From an uncultured Ruminococcus sp. (lineage in GTDB: Bacteria; Bacillota; Clostridia; Lachnospirales; Lachnospiraceae), in assembly GCA_946494335.1 (NCBI GenBank), contig CAMMBV010000007.1, forward strand, positions 1 to 64,000: DNA of 64,000 bases, in the 5' to 3' direction. The position numbers and the translations under genes are program-made. Of this stretch, positions 33,588-43,101 are shown one piece after another (position 1 is the stretch's first letter; each line of letters opens with the position of its first letter). Under the pieces are notes generated by a model. It saw only the letters and a list, made by a program, of their open reading frames with translations, searched no databases and had not been told where the DNA came from.

Positions 33588-34703
33588 TCAATCATTTTTT
33601 CCGTATAACTCTTCCTGAAGACGCAAATATGTCGCTTCCCAGTCAGGCACCAGATATTCTCTGCTGGAGTAGAAAAGGCCGTCATAGGGCAGGCGGCTTT
33701 TCACTACCTCATAATTAATCAGAGACGGAACCTTGCCCAGCAAAGCCCAGAATTCATTCTCCGGAATATTATGCGTCACATGGGGCAAAAGCTGATTGGC
33801 CAGTCGGTCAATCTCAGAGACTTTCATCAGCCTGATTCTGCGAATCAGCTTTGTCAGCACTTCTCTTTGACGTTCGGTTCTCTCATAATCCGCATTTCCC
33901 ACCTTACGGATTCTGGCATAGGCCACAGCCTGAAGTCCATTGCACTGGTATGTCCCGGCGCCCGGTATTTTGTACTGTTCATACTGATCCTCCATCCCCA
34001 TATTCTGACACATATGAAGCATGGTGGTGTTGGCGTTTTCCGCCTCCTCCTCTGAAAAATTAAGAGATATAGTACCTACAGCATCGATGATATGAATCAT
34101 ATCCTTAAAAGAGACTGCCATATACCGGTCCGTCTGAATTTTGAAATTTTCCGTTACGGTTGCCGTAAGAAGCTCACCTCCGCCGTTGGCATAAGCGGCG
34201 TTCAGTTTCCGGTATCCAACCCCTGGAATATGGACATACGTATCCCGCATCAGGGACATCATAGTAACCCGTTTATTTTCGTAATTGATGGACAGAAGAA
34301 TCATAGAGTCTGAATTGGCGTCTTCTGTAGTTGCCGTCCTGTCAACTCCCACCAGAAGAATGTTGTAAACATTTTCCTCTGTCATTACGTTTTCTGTCGT
34401 CCTGTATCTGTCCAGATTTTCCTGTATCTGCAGCATTTCCTCGTCTTCCGGCTCTTTTTGCTCCGGCACAGATGTTACTTCGGTCTGCGTTGCTCCCGCT
34501 TCCACATAATTGGACTGTTCAAAATAATTATGCCCTTTACCGTACAGGAAAGCAGCTCCCAGGCCCACAAACATCAATATCACTACACCCGCCGATATCG
34601 CCGCTTTTCCTTTCTGCTCAGATGCCCTGCATATGTGGTTCAGAAAATCTTCTCTGATCCCTGCCAGAATCCCCAGTATTTTTTTCTTCAGTCCTTCCCT
34701 CAT
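33588..34703 (-). CDS. LytR-CpsA-Psr family phosphotransferase
   Basis: A 371-residue LCP protein that attaches wall teichoic acid-like or capsule polymers to peptidoglycan from the lipid carrier. A cytoplasmic N-terminus of about 35 residues and a membrane helix (about 38-60) precede the catalytic domain: NILLVGVDR near 115, SDSMILLSINYENKRVTMMSLMRDTYV, the GGELLTATVTENF region and YARIRKVGNADYERTERQREV. ATG at 34703 is chosen for GGGGAGG upstream. Divergent from the PfkB gene. Confidence 0.92.
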   Translation of the reverse strand: MREGLKKKILGILAGIREDFLNHICRASEQKGKAAISAGVVILMFVGLGAAFLYGKGHNYFEQSNYVEAGATQTEVTSVPEQKEPEDEEMLQIQENLDRYRTTENVMTEENVYNILLVGVDRTATTEDANSDSMILLSINYENKRVTMMSLMRDTYVHIPGVGYRKLNAAYANGGGELLTATVTENFKIQTDRYMAVSFKDMIHIIDAVGTISLNFSEEEAENANTTMLHMCQNMGMEDQYEQYKIPGAGTYQCNGLQAVAYARIRKVGNADYERTERQREVLTKLIRRIRLMKVSEIDRLANQLLPHVTHNIPENEFWALLGKVPSLINYEVVKSRLPYDGLFYSSREYLVPDWEATYLRLQEELYGKND

Positions 34704-34849
34704 TGTCTCCTCCCCGTTCTTATGCCGCTGTCTGCGCATTCATCTCTGTGATATCATCTTATAAAAAAATGTCGAAAAATACAAGATATGGATAAAAAAA
34801 ACTGTTATAATAATTCTGCATAAAAGAACGAACACAGGAGGATTTATAT

Positions 34850-35761
34850 ATGTTATACGATGCAGTCATAATCGGAGCATCTATTATTGATATACCTGCC
34901 GGACCCGTAGATGCATCCGTCTTTCAGAGCGGATCTCACCCGGTAGACCGTCTGACTTTTCAGGTAGGAGGCGATGCCATCAACGAGGCCACCATCCTTT
35001 CTCACCTGGGCCACCGGGTGAAACTGATCAGTAAAATCGGAGATGATCTGGGCGGACGGTTCATCCGGGAGCACTGTGACAGCCTCCATATCAACCGGGA
35101 TTCTTTCATCACAGACCCTTCCATGGATACGGGAATCAATATTGTCCTCATAGAGCCGGACGGAGAACGCAGCTTTATTACCAGCAACAAAGGCGGACTT
35201 CGCCAGCTGCGTCCCGAGGACATTGATATCAGCGTTTTTTCCCAGTCATCTTTGCTGTGTTTTGCCAGTATTTTTGTCTTCCCATTCTTTTCTCCGGATG
35301 ACTACAGCCGCATATTTGCAGAGGCCAAAAAACAGAATATGACTGTATGCGCAGATATGACAAAATGCAAAAACAAAGAGACCGTGGATGATCTTAAAGA
35401 AGCCCTGTCTTATCTTGATTTTGTATTTCCCAATCTGGAAGAAGCCAGGATGGTAACCCGCCGGGAGGATCCGGACGATGTGGCGGACGCTTTTCTGGAA
35501 TGCGGCGTGGGCCATGCCGTTATCAAGCTTGGAAAAAAGGGCTGCCTGATCAAAAGCCGCCAGGAGCGTCTCATTGTTCCCGCCCTTCCCAATATCCGCT
35601 GTCTGGATACCACCGGGGCAGGAGATAATTTTGCTGCCGGATTTCTCTCCGGACTTATAAAAAAACAGCCGCTTCGGGAATGCGGACGCATTGCCAACGA
35701 AACAGCTGCAAAATGCATTGAAAAAACAGGTGCTACCGCCTGGATTCACTCGGATCACTGA
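34850..35761 (+). CDS. PfkB-family carbohydrate kinase
   Basis: A 303-residue ribokinase-like sugar kinase. The N-terminal substrate motif GGDAINEATILSHLG is near residues 40-54 and the catalytic DTTGAGDNFAAGFLSGL near 247-263 (Asp254 as base). Substrate cannot be told. AGGAGG site; no sugar transporter or regulator next to it. Its last 7 bases overlap the converging GNAT gene. Confidence 0.92.
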   Translation: MLYDAVIIGASIIDIPAGPVDASVFQSGSHPVDRLTFQVGGDAINEATILSHLGHRVKLISKIGDDLGGRFIREHCDSLHINRDSFITDPSMDTGINIVLIEPDGERSFITSNKGGLRQLRPEDIDISVFSQSSLLCFASIFVFPFFSPDDYSRIFAEAKKQNMTVCADMTKCKNKETVDDLKEALSYLDFVFPNLEEARMVTRREDPDDVADAFLECGVGHAVIKLGKKGCLIKSRQERLIVPALPNIRCLDTTGAGDNFAAGFLSGLIKKQPLRECGRIANETAAKCIEKTGATAWIHSDH

Positions 35762-36210
35762 ACATTCCTGTCCAGAATCATCTGTCGGTAAGACATAAAG
35801 GTAAAGCCCAGTTTTTCATACAGGCGGGCCGCCCGGTCATTATCCCCTGTCACCTCCAGCCGGAAACGTACGGCATGGGGATATTCCCGGAACATCCACT
35901 GAAAAAATTTTGTGCCGTAGCCTTTGCCGCGGCAGGATTCATCCAGGTAGACCTCCTCCAGCATAATGGTAATTCCTCCCACCTCACAGGCATAAAAGCT
36001 GGTAAGATAGGCAAATCCGGCCAGCCTGTCGTCATCCCAGAGCGTAACACCCCAGAGGGAAGGACACTGGCTGGAGACCGCATCCTGAAATGTTCTCTTC
36101 AGAATATGCTCATCCACCTGATGATCCACCGCATCACTGTGATAAAATGCATTTACCATGGGAAGAACCGCTGCCTCATCCTGAGGCAGCATCTTTTTTA
36201 TATTCAGCAT
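35755..36210 (-). CDS. GNAT-family N-acetyltransferase
   Basis: A 151-residue acetyltransferase. The acetyl-CoA motif is ESCRGKGYGTKFFQW near residues 94-108, followed by RFRLEVTGDNDRAARLYEKLGF, the classical motif B. Substrate unknown. Located 10 bases after the isochorismatase-like gene, so probably cotranscribed with it and metY. Confidence 0.9.
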   Translation of the reverse strand: MLNIKKMLPQDEAAVLPMVNAFYHSDAVDHQVDEHILKRTFQDAVSSQCPSLWGVTLWDDDRLAGFAYLTSFYACEVGGITIMLEEVYLDESCRGKGYGTKFFQWMFREYPHAVRFRLEVTGDNDRAARLYEKLGFTFMSYRQMILDRNVQ

Positions 36211-36220
36211 ACACAGTTCC

Positions 36221-36763
36221 TCATTTTACCAGTTTGGAAATTTTTTTGAAGGTGTCGCTTCCGGCTCTTTCCAGCAGTTCAAAAAGAACCGCCTCATAAG
36301 TCGTAACCAGGACTCCTTCCTGAACGGCACGCCAGATTCCCATTTCTTTGTCGCTTTTCTTTCGGGAACTGATGCAGTCCGTAACCAGCACCGGCTGATA
36401 CCCTGCCGCTTTCAGATCGATGCAGGTCTGCAGCACACAGATATGAGCCTCAATCCCGCAGACAATGACATTTTTCCTGCCGGAGCGGTCCACTGCATCC
36501 ATAATCTCCTTTTCCCTGTAACTGCTGAAAGCAATTTTTTCCATATATTCTTCTGTCTGTGCCGCCTCATACACAGTCTGCACAGAATTGCCCAGCCCTT
36601 TGGTATACTGCTGGGTAATCACCATGGGAATATCGAGGGCTTTCAGACCCCGGATCAGAATTCCTGCATTTTTTTCCAGTTCCTCACCCTGATACATCAC
36701 TTTCATCAGGCTCTCCTGATAATCTACAATCAGAGCCATGGTATCCGCTGCATTTATCCTCAT
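36221..36763 (-). CDS. Isochorismatase-family cysteine hydrolase
   Basis: A 180-residue hydrolase. Catalytic Asp14 is in ALIVDYQESL, Lys about residue 78-85 near the KIAFSSY stretch, and the nucleophile Cys in VCGIEAHICVLQTCIDL near 110-120. Relatives are nicotinamidases, ureidoacrylate hydrolases and others; the missing metal-site histidines of nicotinamidase argue against that job. It is 21 bases after metY. Confidence 0.88.
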   Translation of the reverse strand: MRINAADTMALIVDYQESLMKVMYQGEELEKNAGILIRGLKALDIPMVITQQYTKGLGNSVQTVYEAAQTEEYMEKIAFSSYREKEIMDAVDRSGRKNVIVCGIEAHICVLQTCIDLKAAGYQPVLVTDCISSRKKSDKEMGIWRAVQEGVLVTTYEAVLFELLERAGSDTFKKISKLVK

Positions 36764-36784
36764 ACAAAAATCCTCCTGCCTTCT

Positions 36785-38062
36785 TTATACTGCCTGCAGA
36801 GCCTGTTCCAGATCCGCAATAATATCCTCCACATTTTCAATGCCCACAGAAAGACGGATCAGATCCGGCAGAACTCCCGCTTCCACAAGCTGTTCATCGT
36901 TTAACTGGCGATGGGTATGGCTGGCGGGATGAAGCACGCAGGACCGTGCATCCGCCACATGGGTTACGATGGCGATCATTTTCAGCTCATTGGTAAAACG
37001 CATGGCGCCTTCTTTCCCGCCCTTTGGCCCGAAGGAGAGCACGCCGCAGGTACCCTCCGGCATATATTTCTGTGCCAGATCGTAATATTTGCTGCTCTTA
37101 AGTCCGGAAAATTCTACCCATGCCACTTTCTCATGATTTTCCAGATACTGAGCTACTTTCAGCGCATTTTCATAATGGCGGGGCATTCTCAGATGGAGGG
37201 TCTCCAGACCGATATTGGTCAGGAACGCATTCTGCGGAGACTGGCATGCTCCCATATCCCGCATGAGCTGAACCGTTGCTTTGGTAATATATGCCTTTTT
37301 CCCGAAACGTTCCGTATAAATCACACCGTGATAGGATTCATCAGGCGTTGTCAGCCCCGGATACTTGTCCTTGTTTGCCTCCCAGTCAAAATTTCCGCTG
37401 TCAACGATACATCCGCCCATGGCCATGGCGTGACCGTCCATGTATTTGGTGGTGGAATGAGTCACGATATCAGCGCCGTATTTAAAGGGCCGGCAGTGAA
37501 TAGGCGTTGCAAAAGTATTGTCACAGATCAGGGGCACATTATGTTCATGAGCCAGATCCGCGAATTTTTCAATATCCAGAATTACGCCTGCCGGGTTGGA
37601 TATGGTCTCCGCAAATACCGCCTTTGTATTGGGAAGAAATGCCTTTTCCAGCTCCTCCTTCGGAGCATCCTGATCCACCAGGGTAGTCTGAATCCCGAAT
37701 CGTTTTAACGTTACTGTCAGCAGATTTGAGGTCCCGCCGTATACTTTGGCCGCACAGATCACGTGATCGCCCTCTTCGCAGATATTGGTCACCGCAAACA
37801 GTGTGGCCGCCTGGCCGGAAGAAGTCAGCATGGCTGCCGCACCGCCCTCCAGATCGCAGATCTTCTGAGCTACCAGATCATTGGTAGGATTCTGAAGACG
37901 GGAATAAAAATATCCTTCCGATTCCAGGTCAAACAGTTTACCCATCTCTTCACTGGTGGAATACTTAAATGTAGTGCTCTGATAGATTGGCAGCACTCTG
38001 GCTTCCCCGTTTCCCGGCTGCCATCCTCCCTGTATACAGATTGTTTCTTTTTTGTAGCTCAT
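36785..38062 (-). CDS. metY: O-acetylhomoserine aminocarboxypropyltransferase
   Basis: A 425-residue PLP enzyme of the Cys/Met metabolism family making homocysteine from O-acetylhomoserine and sulfide. The PLP lysine is in THSTTKYMDGHAMAMGG near residue 208; YSRLQNPTNDLVAQKI, SSGQAATLFAVTNI and CDNTFATPIHCRPF are also present. Length (over 420) and the extended insert mark the OAH-sulfhydrylase rather than cystathionine synthase group. Together with luxS it can feed homocysteine into methionine. GAGAGGAG site. Confidence 0.93.
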   Translation of the reverse strand: MSYKKETICIQGGWQPGNGEARVLPIYQSTTFKYSTSEEMGKLFDLESEGYFYSRLQNPTNDLVAQKICDLEGGAAAMLTSSGQAATLFAVTNICEEGDHVICAAKVYGGTSNLLTVTLKRFGIQTTLVDQDAPKEELEKAFLPNTKAVFAETISNPAGVILDIEKFADLAHEHNVPLICDNTFATPIHCRPFKYGADIVTHSTTKYMDGHAMAMGGCIVDSGNFDWEANKDKYPGLTTPDESYHGVIYTERFGKKAYITKATVQLMRDMGACQSPQNAFLTNIGLETLHLRMPRHYENALKVAQYLENHEKVAWVEFSGLKSSKYYDLAQKYMPEGTCGVLSFGPKGGKEGAMRFTNELKMIAIVTHVADARSCVLHPASHTHRQLNDEQLVEAGVLPDLIRLSVGIENVEDIIADLEQALQAV

Positions 38063-38102
38063 TTCGTCTCTCCTCTCTTTCTTTTGCAGTTTTGGCCGTA
38101 TC

Positions 38103-40148
38103 CTACAGTCCCAGCAGACTGCCCGCCTGGTATATCACAAAAGTGACCGCCCATGCCACTGCCAGCTGAAACAGTGCGGCGCCCAGCATCCAGCGGGTAC
38201 TTCCGGACTCCCTTTTTACCGTCGCCAAGGTGGCGATACATGGTATGTACAGCAGACTAAACGTCATCATGCAGTAAGCATTCAAAGGGCCAAAGCCCGC
38301 GTCGGACAACTGCGCAGCCAGAGCTGTCATGCCGGACGCAGCCGTTATATTCCCAATGCCAAACAGTACAGAGCAGCTGGAAACCACCACTTCCTTTGCG
38401 GAAATACCGGCGATCAGCGCCACTACCAACTGCCAGTATCCCAGTCCCAGGGGCTTAAACACCGGCACAATAACTTTTCCTACCGCAGCTCCGAAACTCT
38501 GGGAAATATCACTGACATATCCCGAGGGTCCAAAATTCAGCACAAACCACATGAGAACGGATGCGATAAAAATGGTGGTGCCCGCTTTGGTCAGATAGTC
38601 TTTTACCTTTTCCCATACGTAAATCCACACTGTCTGAGCGCCGGGGGCCTTATATTCCGGCAGTTCAATCAAAAGATTATTCTCTGCCTTTCTTTTATCC
38701 ATCAGATGCATGATATACGCTGCAATAATGGCAGCTGCCATTCCCAGTACATACATGGAGAACGCTGCCGCAGCCGCATACTTTCCAAAAAACGCCTGTG
38801 AAAACAGGACATAGACGGGCAGTCTGGCGCTGCAGGACATAAAAGGAGTCACCAGCATGGTTCTCAGCCGGTCCTTTTTATCCTCCAAAGCTCTCGATGC
38901 CATTACCGCCGGCACAGTACAGCCAAATCCCAGGACCATAGGGATAAAGGCTCTTCCGGAAAGACCCAGCCGTCCCATCAGACTGTCCATCACATAGGCG
39001 GCTCTCGCCATATACCCGCTGTCTTCCAGAAAGGCCAGCGCCAGGAACAGGATAAAGATATTGGGAAGGAATGTAAGGATACCGCCCACTCCGGCAATGA
39101 TTCCATCCACAATCAGGGATATCAGCCACGGAGACGCATCTGCCGCCGTAAGAAGCCCGGTCATCCCTGTGGAAATGAAATCCAGAAAGATTCCCATGTA
39201 CCCTTTCAGCCAGTCTCCCACTGTAAACGTAAGGACAAACACCAGCGCCATGATCAGAAGAAAGATCGGCAGTCCCCAGAACCGGTCCGTCAGCCACCGG
39301 TCAATTTTATCCGTACTGGCTGCTTTCTGCGCCTTGTTCACCAGAGTTTCCTGAATAACCTCTTCAATAAAATCATACTTTTCATTGATGATCTGCGTTT
39401 CATAGCTTTTTTTCAGTATATCAGAAGTCTCAATGGGATACTGCTTTTTTATTTCCTCGTCATCCTCCAGATATTTGATGGCGACATACCGGTATTTTTT
39501 CAAATCCGGATATTTTTGGCGCAGACGCTCTTTCAGCAGATCAATTTTGTCTTCGATTTCATCGCTGTAAACCATGACGAATTCTTTATGATGCTGATGC
39601 TGGTGCTCCGTCTGTGTATCATGGTGATGAATGAGAGGCTGATGTTCCATAAAATCCCGGTGATGAATCACCGCATGCATGAGAATATCAAGACCTTTTT
39701 TCTTCCTGGCGCTGACCGGTATCACGGGAATACCAAGCATTTCCGGGAGACGGTGAAGGTCAATCTCCATCCCTCTTTTTTCCACAATATCCATCATATT
39801 AAGAGCCAGTACTACCGGTTTTCCCAGTTCTATCAGCTGCAGCGTCAGATAGAGGTTTCTCTCCAGCGCGGAAGCATCGGCCACATCGATTATCACATCC
39901 ACTTCATCACTTTGCACATACTGTCTGGCCACCACCTCTTCCATGGTATAGGAAGTCAGGCTGTACGTCCCTGGAAGATCTACCAGAGAAAGATCATAAT
40001 CCTGAAACTTCATGGAGCCTTCCACTTTTTCCACGGTAACTCCCGGCCAGTTGGCCACCTTCAGATTTGCTCCGGTGTATGCGTTAAACAGCGTGGTTTT
40101 TCCGCAGTTAGGATTTCCCATAAATCCCACACGTATTCTATTCCCCAT
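38103..40148 (-). CDS. feoB: Ferrous iron transporter FeoB with His-rich loop
   Basis: A 681-residue Fe(II) transporter: N-terminal GTPase with GNPNCGKTT (residues 11-19), DLPGTYS (58-64) and LNMMD (116-120), then a helical GDI-like domain and two Gate regions of membrane helices (about 290-680). An unusual feature is residues 162-187, which hold about a dozen His (IHHRDFMEH and IHHHDTQTEHQHQHH), a likely metal-binding loop inside the G/GDI domain. The gene overlaps feoA by 11 bases and is coupled to it. It is a complete copy, in contrast to the broken FeoAB fusion at 61415. Confidence 0.95.
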   Translation of the reverse strand: MGNRIRVGFMGNPNCGKTTLFNAYTGANLKVANWPGVTVEKVEGSMKFQDYDLSLVDLPGTYSLTSYTMEEVVARQYVQSDEVDVIIDVADASALERNLYLTLQLIELGKPVVLALNMMDIVEKRGMEIDLHRLPEMLGIPVIPVSARKKKGLDILMHAVIHHRDFMEHQPLIHHHDTQTEHQHQHHKEFVMVYSDEIEDKIDLLKERLRQKYPDLKKYRYVAIKYLEDDEEIKKQYPIETSDILKKSYETQIINEKYDFIEEVIQETLVNKAQKAASTDKIDRWLTDRFWGLPIFLLIMALVFVLTFTVGDWLKGYMGIFLDFISTGMTGLLTAADASPWLISLIVDGIIAGVGGILTFLPNIFILFLALAFLEDSGYMARAAYVMDSLMGRLGLSGRAFIPMVLGFGCTVPAVMASRALEDKKDRLRTMLVTPFMSCSARLPVYVLFSQAFFGKYAAAAAFSMYVLGMAAAIIAAYIMHLMDKRKAENNLLIELPEYKAPGAQTVWIYVWEKVKDYLTKAGTTIFIASVLMWFVLNFGPSGYVSDISQSFGAAVGKVIVPVFKPLGLGYWQLVVALIAGISAKEVVVSSCSVLFGIGNITAASGMTALAAQLSDAGFGPLNAYCMMTFSLLYIPCIATLATVKRESGSTRWMLGAALFQLAVAWAVTFVIYQAGSLLGL

Positions 40149-40374
40149 CGGACATATCCTCCCTCACTTCAATATTTTCAGCGATATGTTTCCCAATGGC
40201 AAAACGGGTTCCCCGCACATTAATGATCAGCGCCCCTCTCTTTTTTTTATTCAGCACACTGACCTTTGCATCGCCCGTCATCCCCAGCGCCGCCAGACGC
40301 CGGTCAATATTCACAGGCAGCCGCATCCGCTCCACCAGATAGCTTTTTCCTGTCTCTCCCTCTATTAATTTCAT
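40138..40374 (-). CDS. feoA: FeoA-family iron transport accessory protein
   Basis: A 78-residue SH3-like FeoA protein, the small cytoplasmic partner of FeoB. Conserved beta strands and the GMTGDAKVSVLNKKK and FAIGKHIAENI segments are visible. It starts four bases downstream of the coaX stop, so iron uptake may be read through from the coaBC-panT-coaX genes. Overlaps feoB. Confidence 0.92.
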   Translation of the reverse strand: MKLIEGETGKSYLVERMRLPVNIDRRLAALGMTGDAKVSVLNKKKRGALIINVRGTRFAIGKHIAENIEVREDMSDGE

Positions 40375-40378
40375 GTTT

Positions 40379-41146
40379 TCAGCCCTTATTTTTATTGTAA
40401 ATGATTAAAAGTCCCTTTAACAGCAGATTGTCATCCAGAATCACTTTCTTTTTACAGTAGGGCACAATGGCCTTTGCCAGGCCGCCTGTAGCCACCGCCG
40501 TAGCCTTCTTTCCGATTTCCTCTTCAATTCTGGCAATCATACCGTCTACCACCGAGGCATTTCCATAGATAATTCCGCTTTTCATGCAGTCAATGGTATT
40601 TTTCCCGATCATCTGCTTGGGCGGCTCCAGACTGATTCCCTGCAGCTGAGCCGCATGAGCCGTCAGCGAATTCAGGGAAACCATGACCCCCGGAAGGATC
40701 ATACCGCCAATATAATTTTTCTTTTCATCAATGACACAGATGGTAGTTGCCGTTCCCATATCCAGTATAATCAGCGGCAGAGGGTATTCGTTGATCCCTG
40801 CCACGGCCCCCGCCACCAGATCACTTCCAAGCTGGGCCGGATTGTCCATCAGAATATTCAGTCCGGTCTTGATTCCTGGTCCTACCACCAGAATCTGACG
40901 GCGCAGCACTTTTTCCGCCGCCAGACGGACAATACTGGTAATCTGCGGCACAACGGAACAGATAATCCCACCCTTGATATCATCTCTTGAAATTCCATAT
41001 AGTTCCAGCACCACTTTAATGTCGATCGCATATTCCAGTTCCGTTTTGGTCTTTACGGTCGCCAGCCTTTCGATAAAATAAGTCTGCTTCTCATCCACGC
41101 ATCCGATCACGATATTGGTATTTCCGATATCTATTGCCAGAATCAT
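40379..41146 (-). CDS. coaX: Type III pantothenate kinase
   Basis: A 255-residue CoaX enzyme, the first step of CoA synthesis, using the ASKHA fold and a monovalent cation. Motifs: DIGNTNIVIG at the N-terminus, VVPQITSIVRLA, GPGIKTGLNILMDNPAQLGSD (read as two motifs), and LDMGTATTICVIDEK. It lies three bases after the panT gene; with coaBC it forms a CoA synthesis and precursor import unit. Confidence 0.95.
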   Translation of the reverse strand: MILAIDIGNTNIVIGCVDEKQTYFIERLATVKTKTELEYAIDIKVVLELYGISRDDIKGGIICSVVPQITSIVRLAAEKVLRRQILVVGPGIKTGLNILMDNPAQLGSDLVAGAVAGINEYPLPLIILDMGTATTICVIDEKKNYIGGMILPGVMVSLNSLTAHAAQLQGISLEPPKQMIGKNTIDCMKSGIIYGNASVVDGMIARIEEEIGKKATAVATGGLAKAIVPYCKKKVILDDNLLLKGLLIIYNKNKG

Positions 41147-41149
41147 TTT

Positions 41150-41809
41150 CTATACTCCTATATTTTTCATTACTTTCGTATTCATGAGCACTTTACCAAT
41201 GAGAACGACAATCACTGCCGCCACAATGGCCTCCGGTACTCCGTTGACGCCGATAACCGCCAGAATCGCCAGATATACATTTCCTGTGATTTCACTGGCC
41301 GCAGCGTAACTGTCTCCAAAAAACAGCAGAATCATGTGCATCACCAGCAGCGTGTTGGTGAGAGCTCCGGTAAGTCCTGCCAGCGCCAGTCCTGCCGCCG
41401 GTACTTTCTTTCCCTTTTTTCCCGCAATCTTTGCCACCAGCCGGTACACGTAATACGGGGTAATGCCCACCAGAATTCTGGGTACGAAACAGATAATGAT
41501 GCTGCCAAGTCCCCCGCTGTACTCGCCCAGTGAATAAAAGGGCGTAAATACAAAGGAGGTCACGCTTGGATTGATGGTATTGTTGATAAAACTGGTCAGT
41601 CCGAAGACAAAGCCCAGCGCCGCTCCTTTTTTGGGCCCCAGCATCAGTGATCCGATAATAACCGGAATATGAATGATGGTCGCTCTCGTAAATCCCAGAG
41701 GGATATAGCCGAGAAAGGGTGTGAAAGCCATGATAAAAATCAGTGCAGCGAAAAGTGCCACCTGAGTCAGGCTTTTCGTTCTTGACATGGTTGCTGTTGT
41801 GTTATTCAT
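41150..41809 (-). CDS. panT: ECF transporter S component, probably pantothenate-specific
   Basis: A 219-residue membrane protein with six hydrophobic segments, the S (substrate-binding) subunit of an energy-coupling-factor transporter. ALFAALIFIMAFTPFLGYIP near the start and the GPKKGAALGFVFGLTSF segment are typical. The start at 41809 has AGGAGG upstream. Location between coaBC and coaX strongly suggests pantothenate as substrate (PanT); the shared EcfAAT module is not in this window. Confidence 0.82.
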   Translation of the reverse strand: MNNTTATMSRTKSLTQVALFAALIFIMAFTPFLGYIPLGFTRATIIHIPVIIGSLMLGPKKGAALGFVFGLTSFINNTINPSVTSFVFTPFYSLGEYSGGLGSIIICFVPRILVGITPYYVYRLVAKIAGKKGKKVPAAGLALAGLTGALTNTLLVMHMILLFFGDSYAAASEITGNVYLAILAVIGVNGVPEAIVAAVIVVLIGKVLMNTKVMKNIGV

Positions 41810-41871
41810 TTTTTTCCTCCTGTTACTGTTCCCGCTTTCCGGGATACAATACATCTTCCCCAATGGGGCGT

Positions 41872-43062
41872 CTACAAGTTACTTAAAATTTTATCCAGGA
41901 TGGAATGTGCCACCTCGTCCTTACTCATAAGACCAAGGTTAATCTCTTCCTCCTGTGTAATCAGGGTCACCACATTGGTGTCTGCCTGGAATCCGGCTCC
42001 GGCCTCTTTCAGATTGTTTGCCACAATCATATCCAGATGCTTCTTCACAAGCTTCTCCCTGGAATTACTGATCATATGTTCCGTTTCCATGGAAAATCCA
42101 CATAAAAACTGTCCTTTTCTTTTATGCTCGCTCAGATATTGCAGAATATCCCTGGTACGCTCCATGGGAAGCGAAAACTGTTCCTCTTTTTTCTTTACCT
42201 TTTCCCTGTTCACACTGACGGGACGGTAATCCGCCACCGCAGCCGCTTTAATCACAATATCCTGCTCTTCAAAATGTTCTGTCACTGCGCGAAACATATC
42301 AGCCGCGCTCACAACAGAAATCATCTTCACATCCATTGGCGGCTTTAAGCTTACAGGCCCGCTGACAAGCGTCACATCCGCCCCCCGCAGCATGGCGGCC
42401 CTTGCAAGAGCATACCCCATCTTGCCGGAAGAATGATTGGTAATATACCGGACAGGATCCAGCGCTTCCTCGGTGGGGCCTGCCGTCACCATCACCCTTT
42501 TTCCTTTCATATCTTTTTCAAAGGCAATTTCCTTTTCGATATACTGATACAGCACATCAGGCTCCGGCATCTTGCCTGATCCCGTATCGCCGCAGGCCAG
42601 ATAACCACTGGCCGCTTCAATCACCCGGCATCCGTAGCCTTTTAATTTTTCCATATTATCCTGTACAATGGGATTTTGATACATGGCGGTATTCATGGCC
42701 GGCGCAAGCAGAACGGGACAGCGGCAGGCCAGAAAGGTAGTGGTCAGCATATCGTCGGCTATTCCATTTGCCAGTTTGCCTATTACATTGGCAGTCGCCG
42801 GTGCAATCATCAGTACGTCAGCCTGCTTTCCCAGCGACACATGCTCCACTTTATGCTGAAAGTTCCGGTCAAAGGTATCCACAATACATTTATTCCCGCT
42901 CAGTGTCTCAAAGGTAATGGGATTGATAAAATTCACGGCATGCTCTGTCATGATCACATGAACGCAGGCCCCCTGCTTCACCAACATGCTGACAAGCCCC
43001 GCCGTTTTATAGGCGGCGATTCCTCCCGCCACACCGATGAGCACAGTCTTTCCTTTTAGCAT
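41872..43062 (-). CDS. coaBC: Bifunctional CoaBC (PPC decarboxylase / PPC synthetase)
   Basis: A 396-residue bifunctional CoA enzyme. The N-terminal CoaC half is flavin-dependent: GVAGGIAAYKTAGL at residues 10-23, ATANVIGKLANGIADDML and PAMNTAMYQNP (active Asn/His/Cys region) with GYLACGDTGSGKMPEP. The C-terminal CoaB half starts near residue 188 with KRVMVTAGPTEEALDPVRYI and contains KAAAVADYRP. The next genes supply pantothenate import and kinase activity. Confidence 0.95.
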   Translation of the reverse strand: MLKGKTVLIGVAGGIAAYKTAGLVSMLVKQGACVHVIMTEHAVNFINPITFETLSGNKCIVDTFDRNFQHKVEHVSLGKQADVLMIAPATANVIGKLANGIADDMLTTTFLACRCPVLLAPAMNTAMYQNPIVQDNMEKLKGYGCRVIEAASGYLACGDTGSGKMPEPDVLYQYIEKEIAFEKDMKGKRVMVTAGPTEEALDPVRYITNHSSGKMGYALARAAMLRGADVTLVSGPVSLKPPMDVKMISVVSAADMFRAVTEHFEEQDIVIKAAAVADYRPVSVNREKVKKKEEQFSLPMERTRDILQYLSEHKRKGQFLCGFSMETEHMISNSREKLVKKHLDMIVANNLKEAGAGFQADTNVVTLITQEEEINLGLMSKDEVAHSILDKILSNL

Positions 43063-43101
43063 AACTTCCCCTCCTTTTGCATCCAGATTATTATATAAAA
43101 C

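Noticed and set aside
36221-36763. Nicotinamidase (linking it to the nad operon)
   Set aside because: Catalytic Asp and Cys are present, but the metal-binding Asp-x-His-x-x-x-His set of nicotinamidases is not visible, and the gene lies in the metY cluster.
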